A DNA stretch of 43,780 nucleotides from Alphaproteobacteria bacterium (GTDB lineage: Bacteria > Pseudomonadota > Alphaproteobacteria > Rhizobiales > Hyphomicrobiaceae): contig JAHZKP010000121.1 of NCBI GenBank assembly GCA_022600345.1, positions 1 to 43,780 of the forward strand, read 5' to 3'. Positions 1 to 7,768 of the stretch are shown here, piece by piece. Made by a program: the position numbers and the translations under genes. Within the stretch, counting starts at the first letter, position 1; each line of letters opens with the position of its first letter. The notes beneath the pieces are model-generated. The model saw only the letters and a program-made list of their open reading frames with translations. It ran no database searches and had not been told where the DNA came from.

Positions 1-2
1 AT

Positions 3-281
3 CTAGCAGGCTGTTGAAAAACTCATGTGGCTCGCGACACCTGTCACTTTTTCGCATTCGGCCAGAAGCGGCGCGCAGCGCGATGTGGGTCCATCGGGCC
101 AGTGCCGCGACGCCGCCGAGGCGAAAAAGTGCGGTGTCCCAAGGGGATGCGGCGAAATTGACTGCCGGACTGCGTTGCGCCGGTTTGCCGTGGGTCCACC
201 ACGCCTGCACCGGACGCGTCTTGCCGGCAGCCAATTTCGTCTCGCATCGCGACCTCACTGAGTTCTTCAACAGCCTGCTAG
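3..281. mobile_element. MITE-like non-autonomous element with CTAG flanks
   Basis: A 271-bp core (7-277) is bounded by 19-bp terminal inverted repeats: CAGGCTGTTGAAAAACTCA at 7-25 and its reverse complement at 259-277 with one mismatch. CTAG flanks both sides (3-6 and 278-281), which fits a 4-bp target duplication. The inside has no credible coding frame. Seen directly: repeats, flanks and size. Inference: a MITE mobilised by a related transposase; CTAG-type targets are known for IS5 and IS1182 family elements, but the family cannot be assigned here. A second, partial copy of one end lies at 16251-16330. Confidence 0.8.
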
Positions 282-320
282 GGTGAGGGGCAGACAGGCA
301 CGAAAGTGGGTGAGGGGCAG
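281..320. repeat. Two copies of a 13-bp motif shared with the valS palindromic element
   Basis: GGGTGAGGGGCAG occurs at 281-293 and again at 308-320. The same 13 bp occurs at 30242-30254, immediately beside the palindrome inside valS. These look like tail fragments of one dispersed intergenic repeat family; the first copy starts at the last base of the MITE flank. Confidence 0.55.
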
Positions 321-368
321 AGAAAAAACAAAGGCGTGATAAGCAGCACTCCCTCCGATCCGATCTCA

Positions 369-424
369 CTACCCACTACCCACTACTCACTACTCACTAC
401 TCACTACCCACGACTCACTACCCA
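369..424. repeat. Heptanucleotide tandem repeat, eight units of CTACYCA
   Basis: Eight head-to-tail 7-bp units run from 369 to 424: CTACCCA (x2), CTACTCA (x3), CTACCCA, CGACTCA, CTACCCA. The array ends 3 bp from the serS stop codon (428-430, minus strand), so it is in the serS 3' untranslated region. The unit is not a multiple of three and has no spacers, so it is neither coding nor CRISPR. It may vary in copy number between strains (inference). Confidence 0.85.
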
Positions 425-427
425 CTC

Positions 428-1702
428 TTATCCCCCAAGCTTCTCCACGCCCCCCATATACGAGCGCAACGCCTTGGGGATCACAACCGATCCGTCAGCC
501 TGCTGGTAATTCTCCAGGATCGCAACCAGTGTGCGGCCCACAGCCAGCCCTGAGCCATTCAGCGTATGGACGTAACGGATATCCTTTTCCCCAGCCCGGT
601 AGCGCGCATTCATCCGCCGCGCCTGGAAGTCGCCGCACACCGAGCACGACGAAATCTCACGGTAGGCATCCTGGCCGGGCAGCCACGCCTCGATATCGTA
701 GGTCTTGCGCGAGGCAAAACCCATGTCGCCAGTGCACAACAGCATGGTCCGATATGGAATTTCGAGGCGCTGCAACACCATCTCGGCCGACGCCGTCATC
801 CGCTCATGTTCTTCCAACGCCTGCTCTTCCGTGGTGATTGAAACAAGCTCCACCTTCGAGAACTGATGCTGACGGATCATGCCGCGCGTATCGCGACCCG
901 CCGATCCCGCCTCCGAGCGGAAACACGGCGTCCAGGCGGTGCACCGCATCGGCAATTGATCGGCAGCCATAATGTCTTCACGCGCCATGTTGGTCAGCGA
1001 GACTTCCGCCGTCGGGATCAACCAGAAACCGTTTGTTGTTTGAAACAGATCCTCGGAAAACTTCGGCAGGTTGCCGGTGCCATAGGCCGCCTCATCGCGA
1101 ACCAGAAACGGCGGCAGGTACTCGGTGTATCCGTTCTCACCGGTATGCAGATCCAGCATGAAGCACGCAATGGCCCGTTCCAGCCGCGACAACGCCCCCT
1201 TCAGAATAACAAACCGGGCACCCGAAATCTTGGCCGCCCCTTCGAAGTCCATCAGGCCCAGCCCCTCGCCGATCTCAAAGTGCTGCTTGGGCTCGAAGTC
1301 GAAATTGGGAACCTCGCCCCACTTGCGAACTTCGACGTTGTCGTTTTCGTCCGCACCTTCCGGCACATCCTCCAGCGGCAGGTTGGGTATTCCCGACAAC
1401 ACCGCGTTGAGTTCGCCCGTCACCTTGCGCTGTTCTTCCTCGCTGGATTGCAGGCTGTCTTTCAGCGTCGCCACTTCCGCCTTCAGCTTGTCGGCAAGTG
1501 CGGTATCCTTGGCGCCCATCGCCTTGCCGATTTCCTTTGAAGCGGCATTGCGTCGGCTCTGCATCTCCTGCGACTTGGTGATAAGCGCGCGCCGCTTTTC
1601 GTCGGTGGCAATCAGATCGCCCGCCATCGGCTCAAGGCCGCGGCGCTTCAAACCGGCATCGAAAACGTCAGGATTTTCACGGATCCATTTTATGTCGAAC
1701 AC
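428..1702 (-). CDS. serS: Serine--tRNA ligase
   Basis: Class II seryl-tRNA synthetase; it charges tRNA-Ser (and tRNA-Sec where present) with serine in the cytoplasm. The N-terminal part is a long charged helical arm (coiled coil, about residues 30-110) that binds the tRNA variable arm. The catalytic core shows TAEVSLTNM, motif 2 around [14 protein letters not shown] (about residue 260) and motif 3 [12 protein letters not shown] near residue 389. I chose a GTG start at 1702 ([12 protein letters not shown]), preceded by AGAGG about 8 nt upstream. It gives 424 residues, normal for the family; an upstream start at 1783 would add 27 residues that do not look like SerRS. It is the last gene of the tat operon-like string, 122 bp after tatC. 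Confidence 0.96.
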   Translation of the reverse strand: MFDIKWIRENPDVFDAGLKRRGLEPMAGDLIATDEKRRALITKSQEMQSRRNAASKEIGKAMGAKDTALADKLKAEVATLKDSLQSSEEEQRKVTGELNAVLSGIPNLPLEDVPEGADENDNVEVRKWGEVPNFDFEPKQHFEIGEGLGLMDFEGAAKISGARFVILKGALSRLERAIACFMLDLHTGENGYTEYLPPFLVRDEAAYGTGNLPKFSEDLFQTTNGFWLIPTAEVSLTNMAREDIMAADQLPMRCTAWTPCFRSEAGSAGRDTRGMIRQHQFSKVELVSITTEEQALEEHERMTASAEMVLQRLEIPYRTMLLCTGDMGFASRKTYDIEAWLPGQDAYREISSCSVCGDFQARRMNARYRAGEKDIRYVHTLNGSGLAVGRTLVAILENYQQADGSVVIPKALRSYMGGVEKLGG

Positions 1703-1813
1703 TGGGGTGGCCTCTTGCTCATAAGCGTTGCGAATTTGCTTTGAGCTATAAGCCTCGAAGGCCCGCCGGTCCAGACTGGGCATCGGTTTCGATAGACAGT
1801 CCTTTTGAGTATC

Positions 1814-1839
1814 GCGGGGCCGAACTACTCCGACCCCGC
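1814..1839 (-). terminator. GC hairpin spanning the tatC stop codon
   Basis: GCGGGG (1814-1819) pairs with CCCCGC (1834-1839) around a 14-nt loop that contains the tatC stop codon. There is no T-run, so it is not a classical Rho-independent terminator. It could instead stabilise the 3' end of tatABC mRNA or pause transcription before serS. Confidence 0.3.
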
Positions 1840-2640
1840 CTCATCAGCCTTGGCGTCCGCCTTCTTCTTCTCGACCCACTTCACCGTCCAGATCGAAGCC
1901 TCATAAAGAAGACACGTCGGTAGCCCCATGATGATCATCGAGATCGCATCGGGCGGCGTCAGCACGGCGGCAACGGCAAAGATCCCGACGATCGCGTAGC
2001 GCCGCCCGGCAATCAGCGTTCCTGAATCGATGATGCCCGCCCGCGCCATCAGCGTCAGCACCACCGGCAACTGGAAGATTATCCCAAATCCCATGATCAG
2101 CGTCATGATCAAGGACAGGTATTCGCTCACCTTCGGCAGCAGCTCGATGGTCGCATTGGAGCCATCGCTGATCTGCTCGAAACCGACCGAAAAGCGCACC
2201 AATAGCGGCATCGCGATGAAATACACGATCGCCGAGCCCAGTAAGAATAAAAGCGGCGTCGCAATCAGATACGGACGGAAGGCGGCTCGCTCATCGCGGT
2301 AAAGTCCTGGTGCCACGAACTTGTAGATCTGCACGGCGACTACCGGAAACGACAAGAACGCAGCCCCAAACATGCCCACCTTGAGGTCGACGAAGAATTT
2401 TTCCAGGAGGTGCGTGTAGATCGTCTTGGCCTGATCGGGGCCAACAAAGCTGACGAACGGCCACAACAAGATGTTGTAGATGTGTTTTGAAACCGCAAAG
2501 CACACGATAAACATCGCGAAGAACGCAACCGCCGAGTAGATCAGCCGTTGCCGCAATTCGATCAGATGCTCAAGGATCGGCGCCTTGGAATCTTCAATCT
2601 CATTGCCGTCCGCGCCAGCACCGTCAACCGTGTCAGCCAT
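1825..2640 (-). CDS. tatC: Sec-independent protein translocase subunit TatC
   Basis: Core receptor of the twin-arginine translocase in the inner membrane; it binds the RR signal peptide of folded precursors together with TatB. At 271 residues it has the usual size and six predicted membrane segments. The conserved N-terminal HLIELRQRL block sits at about residues 25-33, and [21 protein letters not shown] and the later [10 protein letters not shown] segment are typical of TatC. A charged 25-residue Lys/Glu/Ala tail ends the protein. It follows tatB with a 2-bp gap, so the two are almost certainly co-transcribed. Confidence 0.97.
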   Translation of the reverse strand: MADTVDGAGADGNEIEDSKAPILEHLIELRQRLIYSAVAFFAMFIVCFAVSKHIYNILLWPFVSFVGPDQAKTIYTHLLEKFFVDLKVGMFGAAFLSFPVVAVQIYKFVAPGLYRDERAAFRPYLIATPLLFLLGSAIVYFIAMPLLVRFSVGFEQISDGSNATIELLPKVSEYLSLIMTLIMGFGIIFQLPVVLTLMARAGIIDSGTLIAGRRYAIVGIFAVAAVLTPPDAISMIIMGLPTCLLYEASIWTVKWVEKKKADAKADEAGSE

Positions 2641-2642
2641 AA

Positions 2643-3146
2643 CTATGACGCCTCGCTCTTTTCAGCGTTCGCCGCCGCATGTCCATGGCTGGCTTCCTGC
2701 GCCTTTGCTCTCTCGTTGGCTGCAACCTTTTCCTCATATTCGCGCAACCATTCGAGATCTTTTTCGCTGACTTCCTTTTCGCCAGACGCCTCTTTGGGCT
2801 CGTCATCCAAATTCGCAAGCCCCTCAGACCCACCGTTGCTTTCAATGGCGTCCTTGACCGAAGCATCCTTCTTCGCCGACTCCATATCCTGTTCGACATT
2901 GCGACTGGCTTCATGCACCGTGCTGGCGACATCCTGCTTGATACCGGCCATATCCTTGCGGATCTGATCGATCTCGGTATCGCGCATAACCTCATCGAAC
3001 TGCGACCTGAATTCAGATGCCTGCCGACGGATCACGCCGACATAGCGCCCCAGCGTCCGCAATAAAACGGGCAGCTCCTTGGGTCCCACGACGATAAGCG
3101 CCAGGAACCCGATGATCAGAAGCTCGCTCCAGCCGATGTCAAACAT
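2643..3146 (-). CDS. tatB: Sec-independent protein translocase subunit TatB
   Basis: TatB of the Tat export system, which works with TatC as the substrate receptor. The 167-residue protein begins MFDIGWSELLII with the family Glu at position 8, then one membrane helix ending in the VGP hinge (about residue 21), an amphipathic helix (PVLLRTLGRYVGVIRRQ) and a long acidic/basic cytoplasmic tail rich in Glu, Lys and Ala. That pattern separates TatB from TatA, whose hinge is FG. It lies between tatA (168 bp upstream) and tatC (2 bp downstream). Two possible RNA hairpins lie in the tatA-tatB gap. Confidence 0.95.
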   Translation of the reverse strand: MFDIGWSELLIIGFLALIVVGPKELPVLLRTLGRYVGVIRRQASEFRSQFDEVMRDTEIDQIRKDMAGIKQDVASTVHEASRNVEQDMESAKKDASVKDAIESNGGSEGLANLDDEPKEASGEKEVSEKDLEWLREYEEKVAANERAKAQEASHGHAAANAEKSEAS

Positions 3147-3164
3147 GATCCAGGAACTGACCCG

Positions 3165-3236
3165 AAAAAAGAAGCTCGGTTTTTCGACCGGGCGTTAACG
3201 CGAAACACTCGCGCCGGCCCCGATCGTCGGGCCGGC
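3165..3236 (-). promoter_or_regulatory. Intercistronic hairpins between tatA and tatB
   Basis: A perfect 8-bp stem, GCCGGCCC (3213-3220) with GGGCCGGC (3229-3236), has an 8-nt loop that is itself partly palindromic. Further along the minus strand, a weak CGGT/ACCG stem (3177-3190) is followed by a T-rich run (complement of 3165-3173), 19 bp before the tatB start. The arrangement resembles an attenuator or mRNA-processing site; its function is inferred. Confidence 0.45.
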
Positions 3237-3314
3237 TCGGATAGATTCGCACGAATAGGCGGCGCTTCATTCGTCTCTCTTCAACGGGTCGAGCGCCCCC
3301 TTCTGCCGGGTCTT

Positions 3315-3548
3315 TCAACCAGCCTTCGTCGTCTGGGTTTCGGTCTTTTCTGCGACCGTTCCCTGATGATCGATGGTCTTTTTGTCCTCAGCAGGCTTGG
3401 CTGGCTCATCGTCGTCCGCCATGCCCTTCTTGAAGCTCTTGATACCCTTGGCGACATCGGCCATGACCGACGAAATACGACCGCTTCCAAACAACAAGAC
3501 AACGATCACCAGAAGAATAATCCAGTGCGTTACGCTGAACGTTCCCAT
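3315..3548 (-). CDS. tatA: Sec-independent protein translocase subunit TatA
   Basis: Pore-forming or membrane-weakening subunit of the Tat system. The 77-residue protein has a short N-terminus, one membrane helix (about residues 8-20, [13 protein letters not shown]) ending at the FG hinge, the amphipathic helix [18 protein letters not shown] that is diagnostic for TatA, and a hydrophilic tail. The usual TatA helix start with a polar residue is present. It is the first tat gene; tatB and tatC follow on the same strand. The leader upstream holds a 14-bp tandem duplication (3570-3597). Confidence 0.95.
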   Translation of the reverse strand: MGTFSVTHWIILLVIVVLLFGSGRISSVMADVAKGIKSFKKGMADDDEPAKPAEDKKTIDHQGTVAEKTETQTTKAG

Positions 3549-3569
3549 TAGTTATTAGCTCCTCAGCAG

Positions 3570-3597
3570 CATTCGCTGCGCCTCATTCGCTGCGCCC
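3570..3597. repeat. 14-bp tandem duplication in the tatA leader
   Basis: CATTCGCTGCGCCT (3570-3583) is followed directly by CATTCGCTGCGCCC (3584-3597), one mismatch. It lies 22 bp upstream of the tatA start codon, just outside the likely ribosome binding site. It may be a recent slippage duplication. Confidence 0.6.
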
Positions 3598-3687
3598 TTT
3601 GACACATTCAAAATTGTTTATCGCACGAAAGCCCGAAGCGCGGCAAGCGTGGGCTTGCGTCTTGAGATATTGGTTAAACCCTTGAAA

Positions 3688-4749
3688 TCAAGGGCCATCC
3701 GTGCCGTTCTCAGGAAAAACCAAAACCCGCTCCGGTAGAATAGTCAGCCCCACTTCCGCCCCCTTCGCCCATTTGGCGTAATGCGGCGTGCGCACCCGCA
3801 GGGGTTCATCGAACCCCTGAACACCGATTTCCAACAAATCGATATCGCCCAGGAACCGCACGTGCAACACCCGCCCGGCAAGCCCCTGACCAACCGGATT
3901 CACCACGATGTCGCGCTCTCGGATGCACAATACGACCGTATCGCCGTCCTTCGCCCCCGGCGGCGGCGGTAGCTGCCCAACGGGTGTATCGATTAAACCG
4001 CCGGACACCTCGTATTTAACTTCGTTGATTTCGGAAAACAGGCGCGCCACAAACAGGTCGGCGGGGTGGTCGTAGAGGTCTTCAGCCTCGCCGAACTGAA
4101 CGATCCGGCCAGCCCGCATCACCGCAATCCTGTCCCCCAGCCGCATCGCTTCTTCGGGATGGTGCGTCACGATCAGCGACGTCGCGCGCGTCTCGCGCAG
4201 CAATGCCAGCGTTTCTTCCTGCATGGAATCGCGCAATTGCACATCAAGCCCGGAGAAAGGCTCGTCCATCAACATCACCGCCGGCCGCGGAACGATTGCC
4301 CGCGCCAGCGCCACGCGTTGCTGCTGCCCACCCGAAAGCGTGTGCGGATAGGCGTTGGTAAACGATTCCAGACCGACGCGCGCCATGACCGCGGCCGCCT
4401 CCCGCCGGGCCTCCTCGCGCGGCAGTCCCTTCAAGCCGAACGCCACGTTCTCAATCAGCGTCAAATGCGGAAACAACGCGAAATCCTGGAACATCAGCCC
4501 AACCGAACGCTGTTCGGGGGGGACAAAACGGTTCGGCCCGGCTACCTCGCGATCATTGATCAGAACCCTCCCCCCAGACGGCTTCTCAATGCCCGAAGCA
4601 ATCCTTAGCAACGTCGTCTTACCGCATCCAGACGGCCCCAGCAGGCAAACGACTTCGCCCGGCGAAATATCCAGGCTGATATCCTTCAATGCATAGTCGG
4701 CCCCATACCGCCGCTCGACCTGATCGAAGGTCACCTGCGCGGCAAACAT
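3688..4749 (-). CDS. ABC transporter ATP-binding protein, FbpC/PotA-like
   Basis: ATP-hydrolysing subunit of an importer, closest in layout to the ferric iron / spermidine / putrescine ATPases. Numbered from ATG at 4749, the 353-residue protein has Walker [10 protein letters not shown] (about residue 40), Q-loop FQDFALFPH, signature [14 protein letters not shown], Walker [10 protein letters not shown] and H-loop [11 protein letters not shown]-terminal TOBE-like beta region (about 240-353) follows. An in-frame TTG at 4833 would add 28 residues unlike the family start, so I prefer ATG. No permease or binding protein gene is next to it; it sits alone between scpB and tatA, genes that usually lie closer together in relatives. 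The substrate cannot be told. The partner permease must be elsewhere, or the protein has another role. Confidence 0.88.
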   Translation of the reverse strand: MFAAQVTFDQVERRYGADYALKDISLDISPGEVVCLLGPSGCGKTTLLRIASGIEKPSGGRVLINDREVAGPNRFVPPEQRSVGLMFQDFALFPHLTLIENVAFGLKGLPREEARREAAAVMARVGLESFTNAYPHTLSGGQQQRVALARAIVPRPAVMLMDEPFSGLDVQLRDSMQEETLALLRETRATSLIVTHHPEEAMRLGDRIAVMRAGRIVQFGEAEDLYDHPADLFVARLFSEINEVKYEVSGGLIDTPVGQLPPPPGAKDGDTVVLCIRERDIVVNPVGQGLAGRVLHVRFLGDIDLLEIGVQGFDEPLRVRTPHYAKWAKGAEVGLTILPERVLVFPENGTDGP

Positions 4750-4926
4750 CACAGCCGCCCGCGCACCGCGCTCCTTGATCGGTTCGCTGGTCTCAGCCTT
4801 CAAAAATCGGGAAATCCATTCACGCCAGTCCAACGCGACAGCCCATTATCCTAAGGTCCCACCGATTGGACCGAAATTGACAGCACGCGCCCCACCTCAT
4901 CGCTAGGCTGACGACCACCGCCCGTT

Positions 4927-5841
4927 TCATTGATCCGACGAACGCTCTGGCTTATCTGCCTCATCGCCTTGCTGCAAGGCTTCGATCTCCTCGCCCTCAA
5001 TGTCGTCTTCCAAATCAAGATCACCTTGAACGTCATCTTCGGGATCATCGAGCGGCAATTCATCGGGCATCAAGGCGGCAACATCGCTTGGCTGGGGAAC
5101 CATGAAGTCGGCAGGCAATTGCGAGGTTAATAGGCCCGATCCGCGCAAATCGCTTAAGCCGGGAAGGTCGCGCACACTGTCCATGCCGAAGTGTTCAAGA
5201 AACATCTCCGTCGTCCCATAGGTCACGGGCCGACCCGGTGCCCGCCGGCGGCCCCGCGGCCTGATCCAGGTCGTCTCAAGCAGAATGTCAAGAGTTCCAG
5301 CCGACGTGCTGACGCCGCGAATTTCTTCGATTTCCGCCCGAGTCACCGGCTGGTGGTAGGCAATAATCGCCAAGGTCTCCAAGGCCGCTTTCGATAACCG
5401 CCGCTCATCGGAGACTTCGCGTTGCAACAGATACGAAAGATCGGGCGCCGTTCGAAACGACCACCGCCCCGCCACCCGGACCAAATTGACCCCCCGCGAC
5501 TCGTAGCGATCCTTCAGTTCCATCAACAACGGCAACGGATCGTCGCCGGGAGCGAGGAATTCAGCAAGCTTATTTGTCGTCACAGACTGCGAAGTCGAAA
5601 ACAACAGTGCTTCGAGGATGCGGAGTTTCTCCTCGCGTTCCCGGTGCGCTTCATCCGCCCCCCCAATAGCCAAAACGGCCGGCCGCTCTGGAGAATCCGC
5701 CTCATCGCCCGGCCCCGCGATGTCGCCTTCGGCTTTATCCTGACGCGAGGCCGCTGCTTCCGGCGTTCCCTCGGTCTGGGTATCGACCAACCGCAATTTG
5801 GGCGGCTGGCCTGGCCGGTGCATGTCATTGTCAGCCGTCAT
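4927..5841 (-). CDS. scpB: Segregation and condensation protein B
   Basis: ScpB is a dimeric winged-helix protein that binds ScpA and, with SMC, forms the bacterial condensin. The conserved core is clear: ALETLAIIAYHQPVTRAEIEEIRGV, then TLDILLETTWIRPRGRRR and PGRPVTYGTTEMFLEHFGM. The protein is 304 residues, longer than the usual 180-250, because of an about 70-residue disordered N-terminus and an about 60-residue very acidic C-terminus (runs of Asp/Glu). The ATG at 5841 overlaps the scpA stop as ATGA, which points to translational coupling and settles the start. Confidence 0.95.
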   Translation of the reverse strand: MTADNDMHRPGQPPKLRLVDTQTEGTPEAAASRQDKAEGDIAGPGDEADSPERPAVLAIGGADEAHREREEKLRILEALLFSTSQSVTTNKLAEFLAPGDDPLPLLMELKDRYESRGVNLVRVAGRWSFRTAPDLSYLLQREVSDERRLSKAALETLAIIAYHQPVTRAEIEEIRGVSTSAGTLDILLETTWIRPRGRRRAPGRPVTYGTTEMFLEHFGMDSVRDLPGLSDLRGSGLLTSQLPADFMVPQPSDVAALMPDELPLDDPEDDVQGDLDLEDDIEGEEIEALQQGDEADKPERSSDQ

Positions 5842-6704
5842 TTCTTGCCCCGCTCCCAATCCGGTCCCTCGCTGCGGCGCATATAGATCGGCGCGAATGG
5901 CTCATCCTGGCGCAATTCAACAAGCCCGTCGCGCGCCATTTCCAACGTTGCCCCAAACGAACTGGCTCGCACCGTCCGGGCATCTTCCTCCGGCGGCAAA
6001 TACTCCGCGATGAAACGGTCGAAATCGCTCCAGCCACCCGGCACCGCACGCCCGATCAACCGTTGCAGATGGACCCGCGCCTCCTTGATCGACCAGACTT
6101 TGCGCATTCGGACACGATGCACCACCTTGGCCGTCCTTTGCCGCGAGGACGCATAAGCCTGGAGCAGGTCGACAACCTCAGCCGACCACTTGCGCTCACG
6201 AACGACGTTGACCTTTTCGGGCCGACCGCGAACGAACACATCGCGCCCCAGCCTCGGCCGCGTCATCAACTTGGCTGCCGCATCCCGCATCGCCTCCAGC
6301 CGCATCAAACGGAAAGCCAACCTTTGCGCCATTTCTTCAGCGCTCGCAACATCCCCGTCTTCGTCCTCTTTGGGGAGCAGAAGTTTCGATTTCAGATACG
6401 CCAGCCAGGCCGCCATCACGAGGTATTCAGCAGCCACTTCAAGGCGCAACCGTTGGGCTTCCTCAATGAATTTGAGATACTGCTCGGCCAGAGCCAGAAC
6501 CGACAAGCTGGCCAGATCGACTTTTTGCGTCCGCGCCAGCGCCAGCAGCAAATCAAGCGGCCCCTCGAATCCCTCGACATCGACCCGGAGCTGATCGTCA
6601 TCCAACTCGCCGGCCTCAACCCGCTCAGGCTTATCCCAACCCTCATGCTCCGCCGATCCTTCGCCCGGACCAGCCTTCGCATCACCTTTATCATCCGATG
6701 TCAT
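5838..6704 (-). CDS. scpA: Segregation and condensation protein A
   Basis: ScpA is the kleisin that bridges the SMC heads and binds ScpB. The family hallmark VDVEGFEGPLDLLLALARTQ is followed by QYLKFIEEA and EYLVMAAWLAYLKSKLLLP; the C-terminal winged-helix part includes WSIKEARVHLQRLIG. From ATG at 6704 the protein has 288 residues. A TTG start at 6752 would overlap the nagZ stop and add 16 residues; the ATG is preferred but not proved. The gene lies between nagZ and scpB and overlaps scpB by 4 bp. Confidence 0.94.
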   Translation of the reverse strand: MTSDDKGDAKAGPGEGSAEHEGWDKPERVEAGELDDDQLRVDVEGFEGPLDLLLALARTQKVDLASLSVLALAEQYLKFIEEAQRLRLEVAAEYLVMAAWLAYLKSKLLLPKEDEDGDVASAEEMAQRLAFRLMRLEAMRDAAAKLMTRPRLGRDVFVRGRPEKVNVVRERKWSAEVVDLLQAYASSRQRTAKVVHRVRMRKVWSIKEARVHLQRLIGRAVPGGWSDFDRFIAEYLPPEEDARTVRASSFGATLEMARDGLVELRQDEPFAPIYMRRSEGPDWERGKK

Positions 6705-6748
6705 AGCGCTGAGATTGCCTCGTTTCGTCACCGGCCGCACCGCGACGC

Positions 6749-7759
6749 TCAAACCCCTGCCAAAACTTCCCCCAGGACCGCTTCGGCTTCCCCTCGTTCA
6801 AACGCATCACAACGCCGCGTCACCTCGATCGCCGCTTCGAACCGCCGCAAGGCCTCACCTTGCAGGCTGGGTACGCCCGCAGCTACCGCGCGCATCTCCG
6901 CCAGATCGCCATTGCAGTGCAACGCAACATCGCAGCCCGCCCCGATTGCCGCCTCCGCCCGCGAAAGCATCGGCCCGCTCAAGGCCTTCATCGACAAGTC
7001 GTCGCTCATCAACAACCCATCGAAACCAATTTCGCCGCGCACGACATCCTGAATGCCGATCCGCGATGTCGTGATCGGCAGCTCCGGATCAATGGCCGGA
7101 TAAACGACATGCGCCGTCATTGCTGAAGGCATGTCTGACAATTCGCGAAACGGAGCAAAGTCACTGCGCCGCAATTGCTCAAGATCGGCATTGACCACCG
7201 GCAGGTCGAAATGGCTGTCGCACATTGCCCGCCCATGTCCTGGAATATGTTTGACCACCGGAACAACGCCGCCGGCCATCAGCCCTTCCGCAACCGCCCG
7301 CCCCAGCATGGCGATTTTGTCAACGGACCCGCCATAAGCTCTGTCGCCGATAATTCCATGAGCCCCTTTCACCGGAACATCCAGGACCGGCGCACAATCC
7401 ATGTTGATGCCCAGTTCGCGCAAATCGCTGGCCAAAAGGCGAAACACCAGCCCGGCGGCGCGAACCGCCGCGTCCCGGTCATGTTCGAACAGCTTTCCGA
7501 ATGCACCTGCAGGCGGAAGCAGACGGCCCAGCGGCGGTCTCAGCCGCTGCACCCGACCACCTTCCTGATCGATCAGCACCAGGATTTCGCTCGCCCCGAT
7601 GGCCGCCGTCGCATCTGAAACCAGTTTGCGGATTTGCGCGTGCGATTGGCAATTGCGCGCGAACAATATGATGCCGGCCGGACGCGTCTCGGCCAGAAAG
7701 GATTGCTCGCCGGGCGTCAGATCGCAACCCGCAAGTCCTGTTATGAAAGCTGACTGCAT
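6749..7759 (-). CDS. nagZ: Beta-N-acetylhexosaminidase, GH3 family
   Basis: Cytoplasmic glycoside hydrolase that removes N-acetylglucosamine from anhydromuropeptides during peptidoglycan recycling. The 336-residue single-domain size matches NagZ rather than longer GH3 beta-glucosidases. Visible motifs are DQEGGRVQRL (about residue 64), the flexible catalytic loop KHIPGHGRAMCDSH (about 170-183, with the acid/base His) and FDGLLMSDDLSM carrying the nucleophile Asp. It lies 9 bp after the SPOR gene. In beta-lactamase-inducible bacteria NagZ makes the inducer muropeptide; no ampC or ampR is seen here. Confidence 0.95.
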   Translation of the reverse strand: MQSAFITGLAGCDLTPGEQSFLAETRPAGIILFARNCQSHAQIRKLVSDATAAIGASEILVLIDQEGGRVQRLRPPLGRLLPPAGAFGKLFEHDRDAAVRAAGLVFRLLASDLRELGINMDCAPVLDVPVKGAHGIIGDRAYGGSVDKIAMLGRAVAEGLMAGGVVPVVKHIPGHGRAMCDSHFDLPVVNADLEQLRRSDFAPFRELSDMPSAMTAHVVYPAIDPELPITTSRIGIQDVVRGEIGFDGLLMSDDLSMKALSGPMLSRAEAAIGAGCDVALHCNGDLAEMRAVAAGVPSLQGEALRRFEAAIEVTRRCDAFERGEAEAVLGEVLAGV

Positions 7760-7768
7760 TGCGCGAAA

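Noticed and set aside
14-286. Short frames inside the first MITE
   Set aside because: They span the inverted ends and have no protein-like features; the partial copy does not keep them.
369-424. Possible CRISPR array
   Set aside because: Units are 7 bp with no spacers and no cas genes are nearby.
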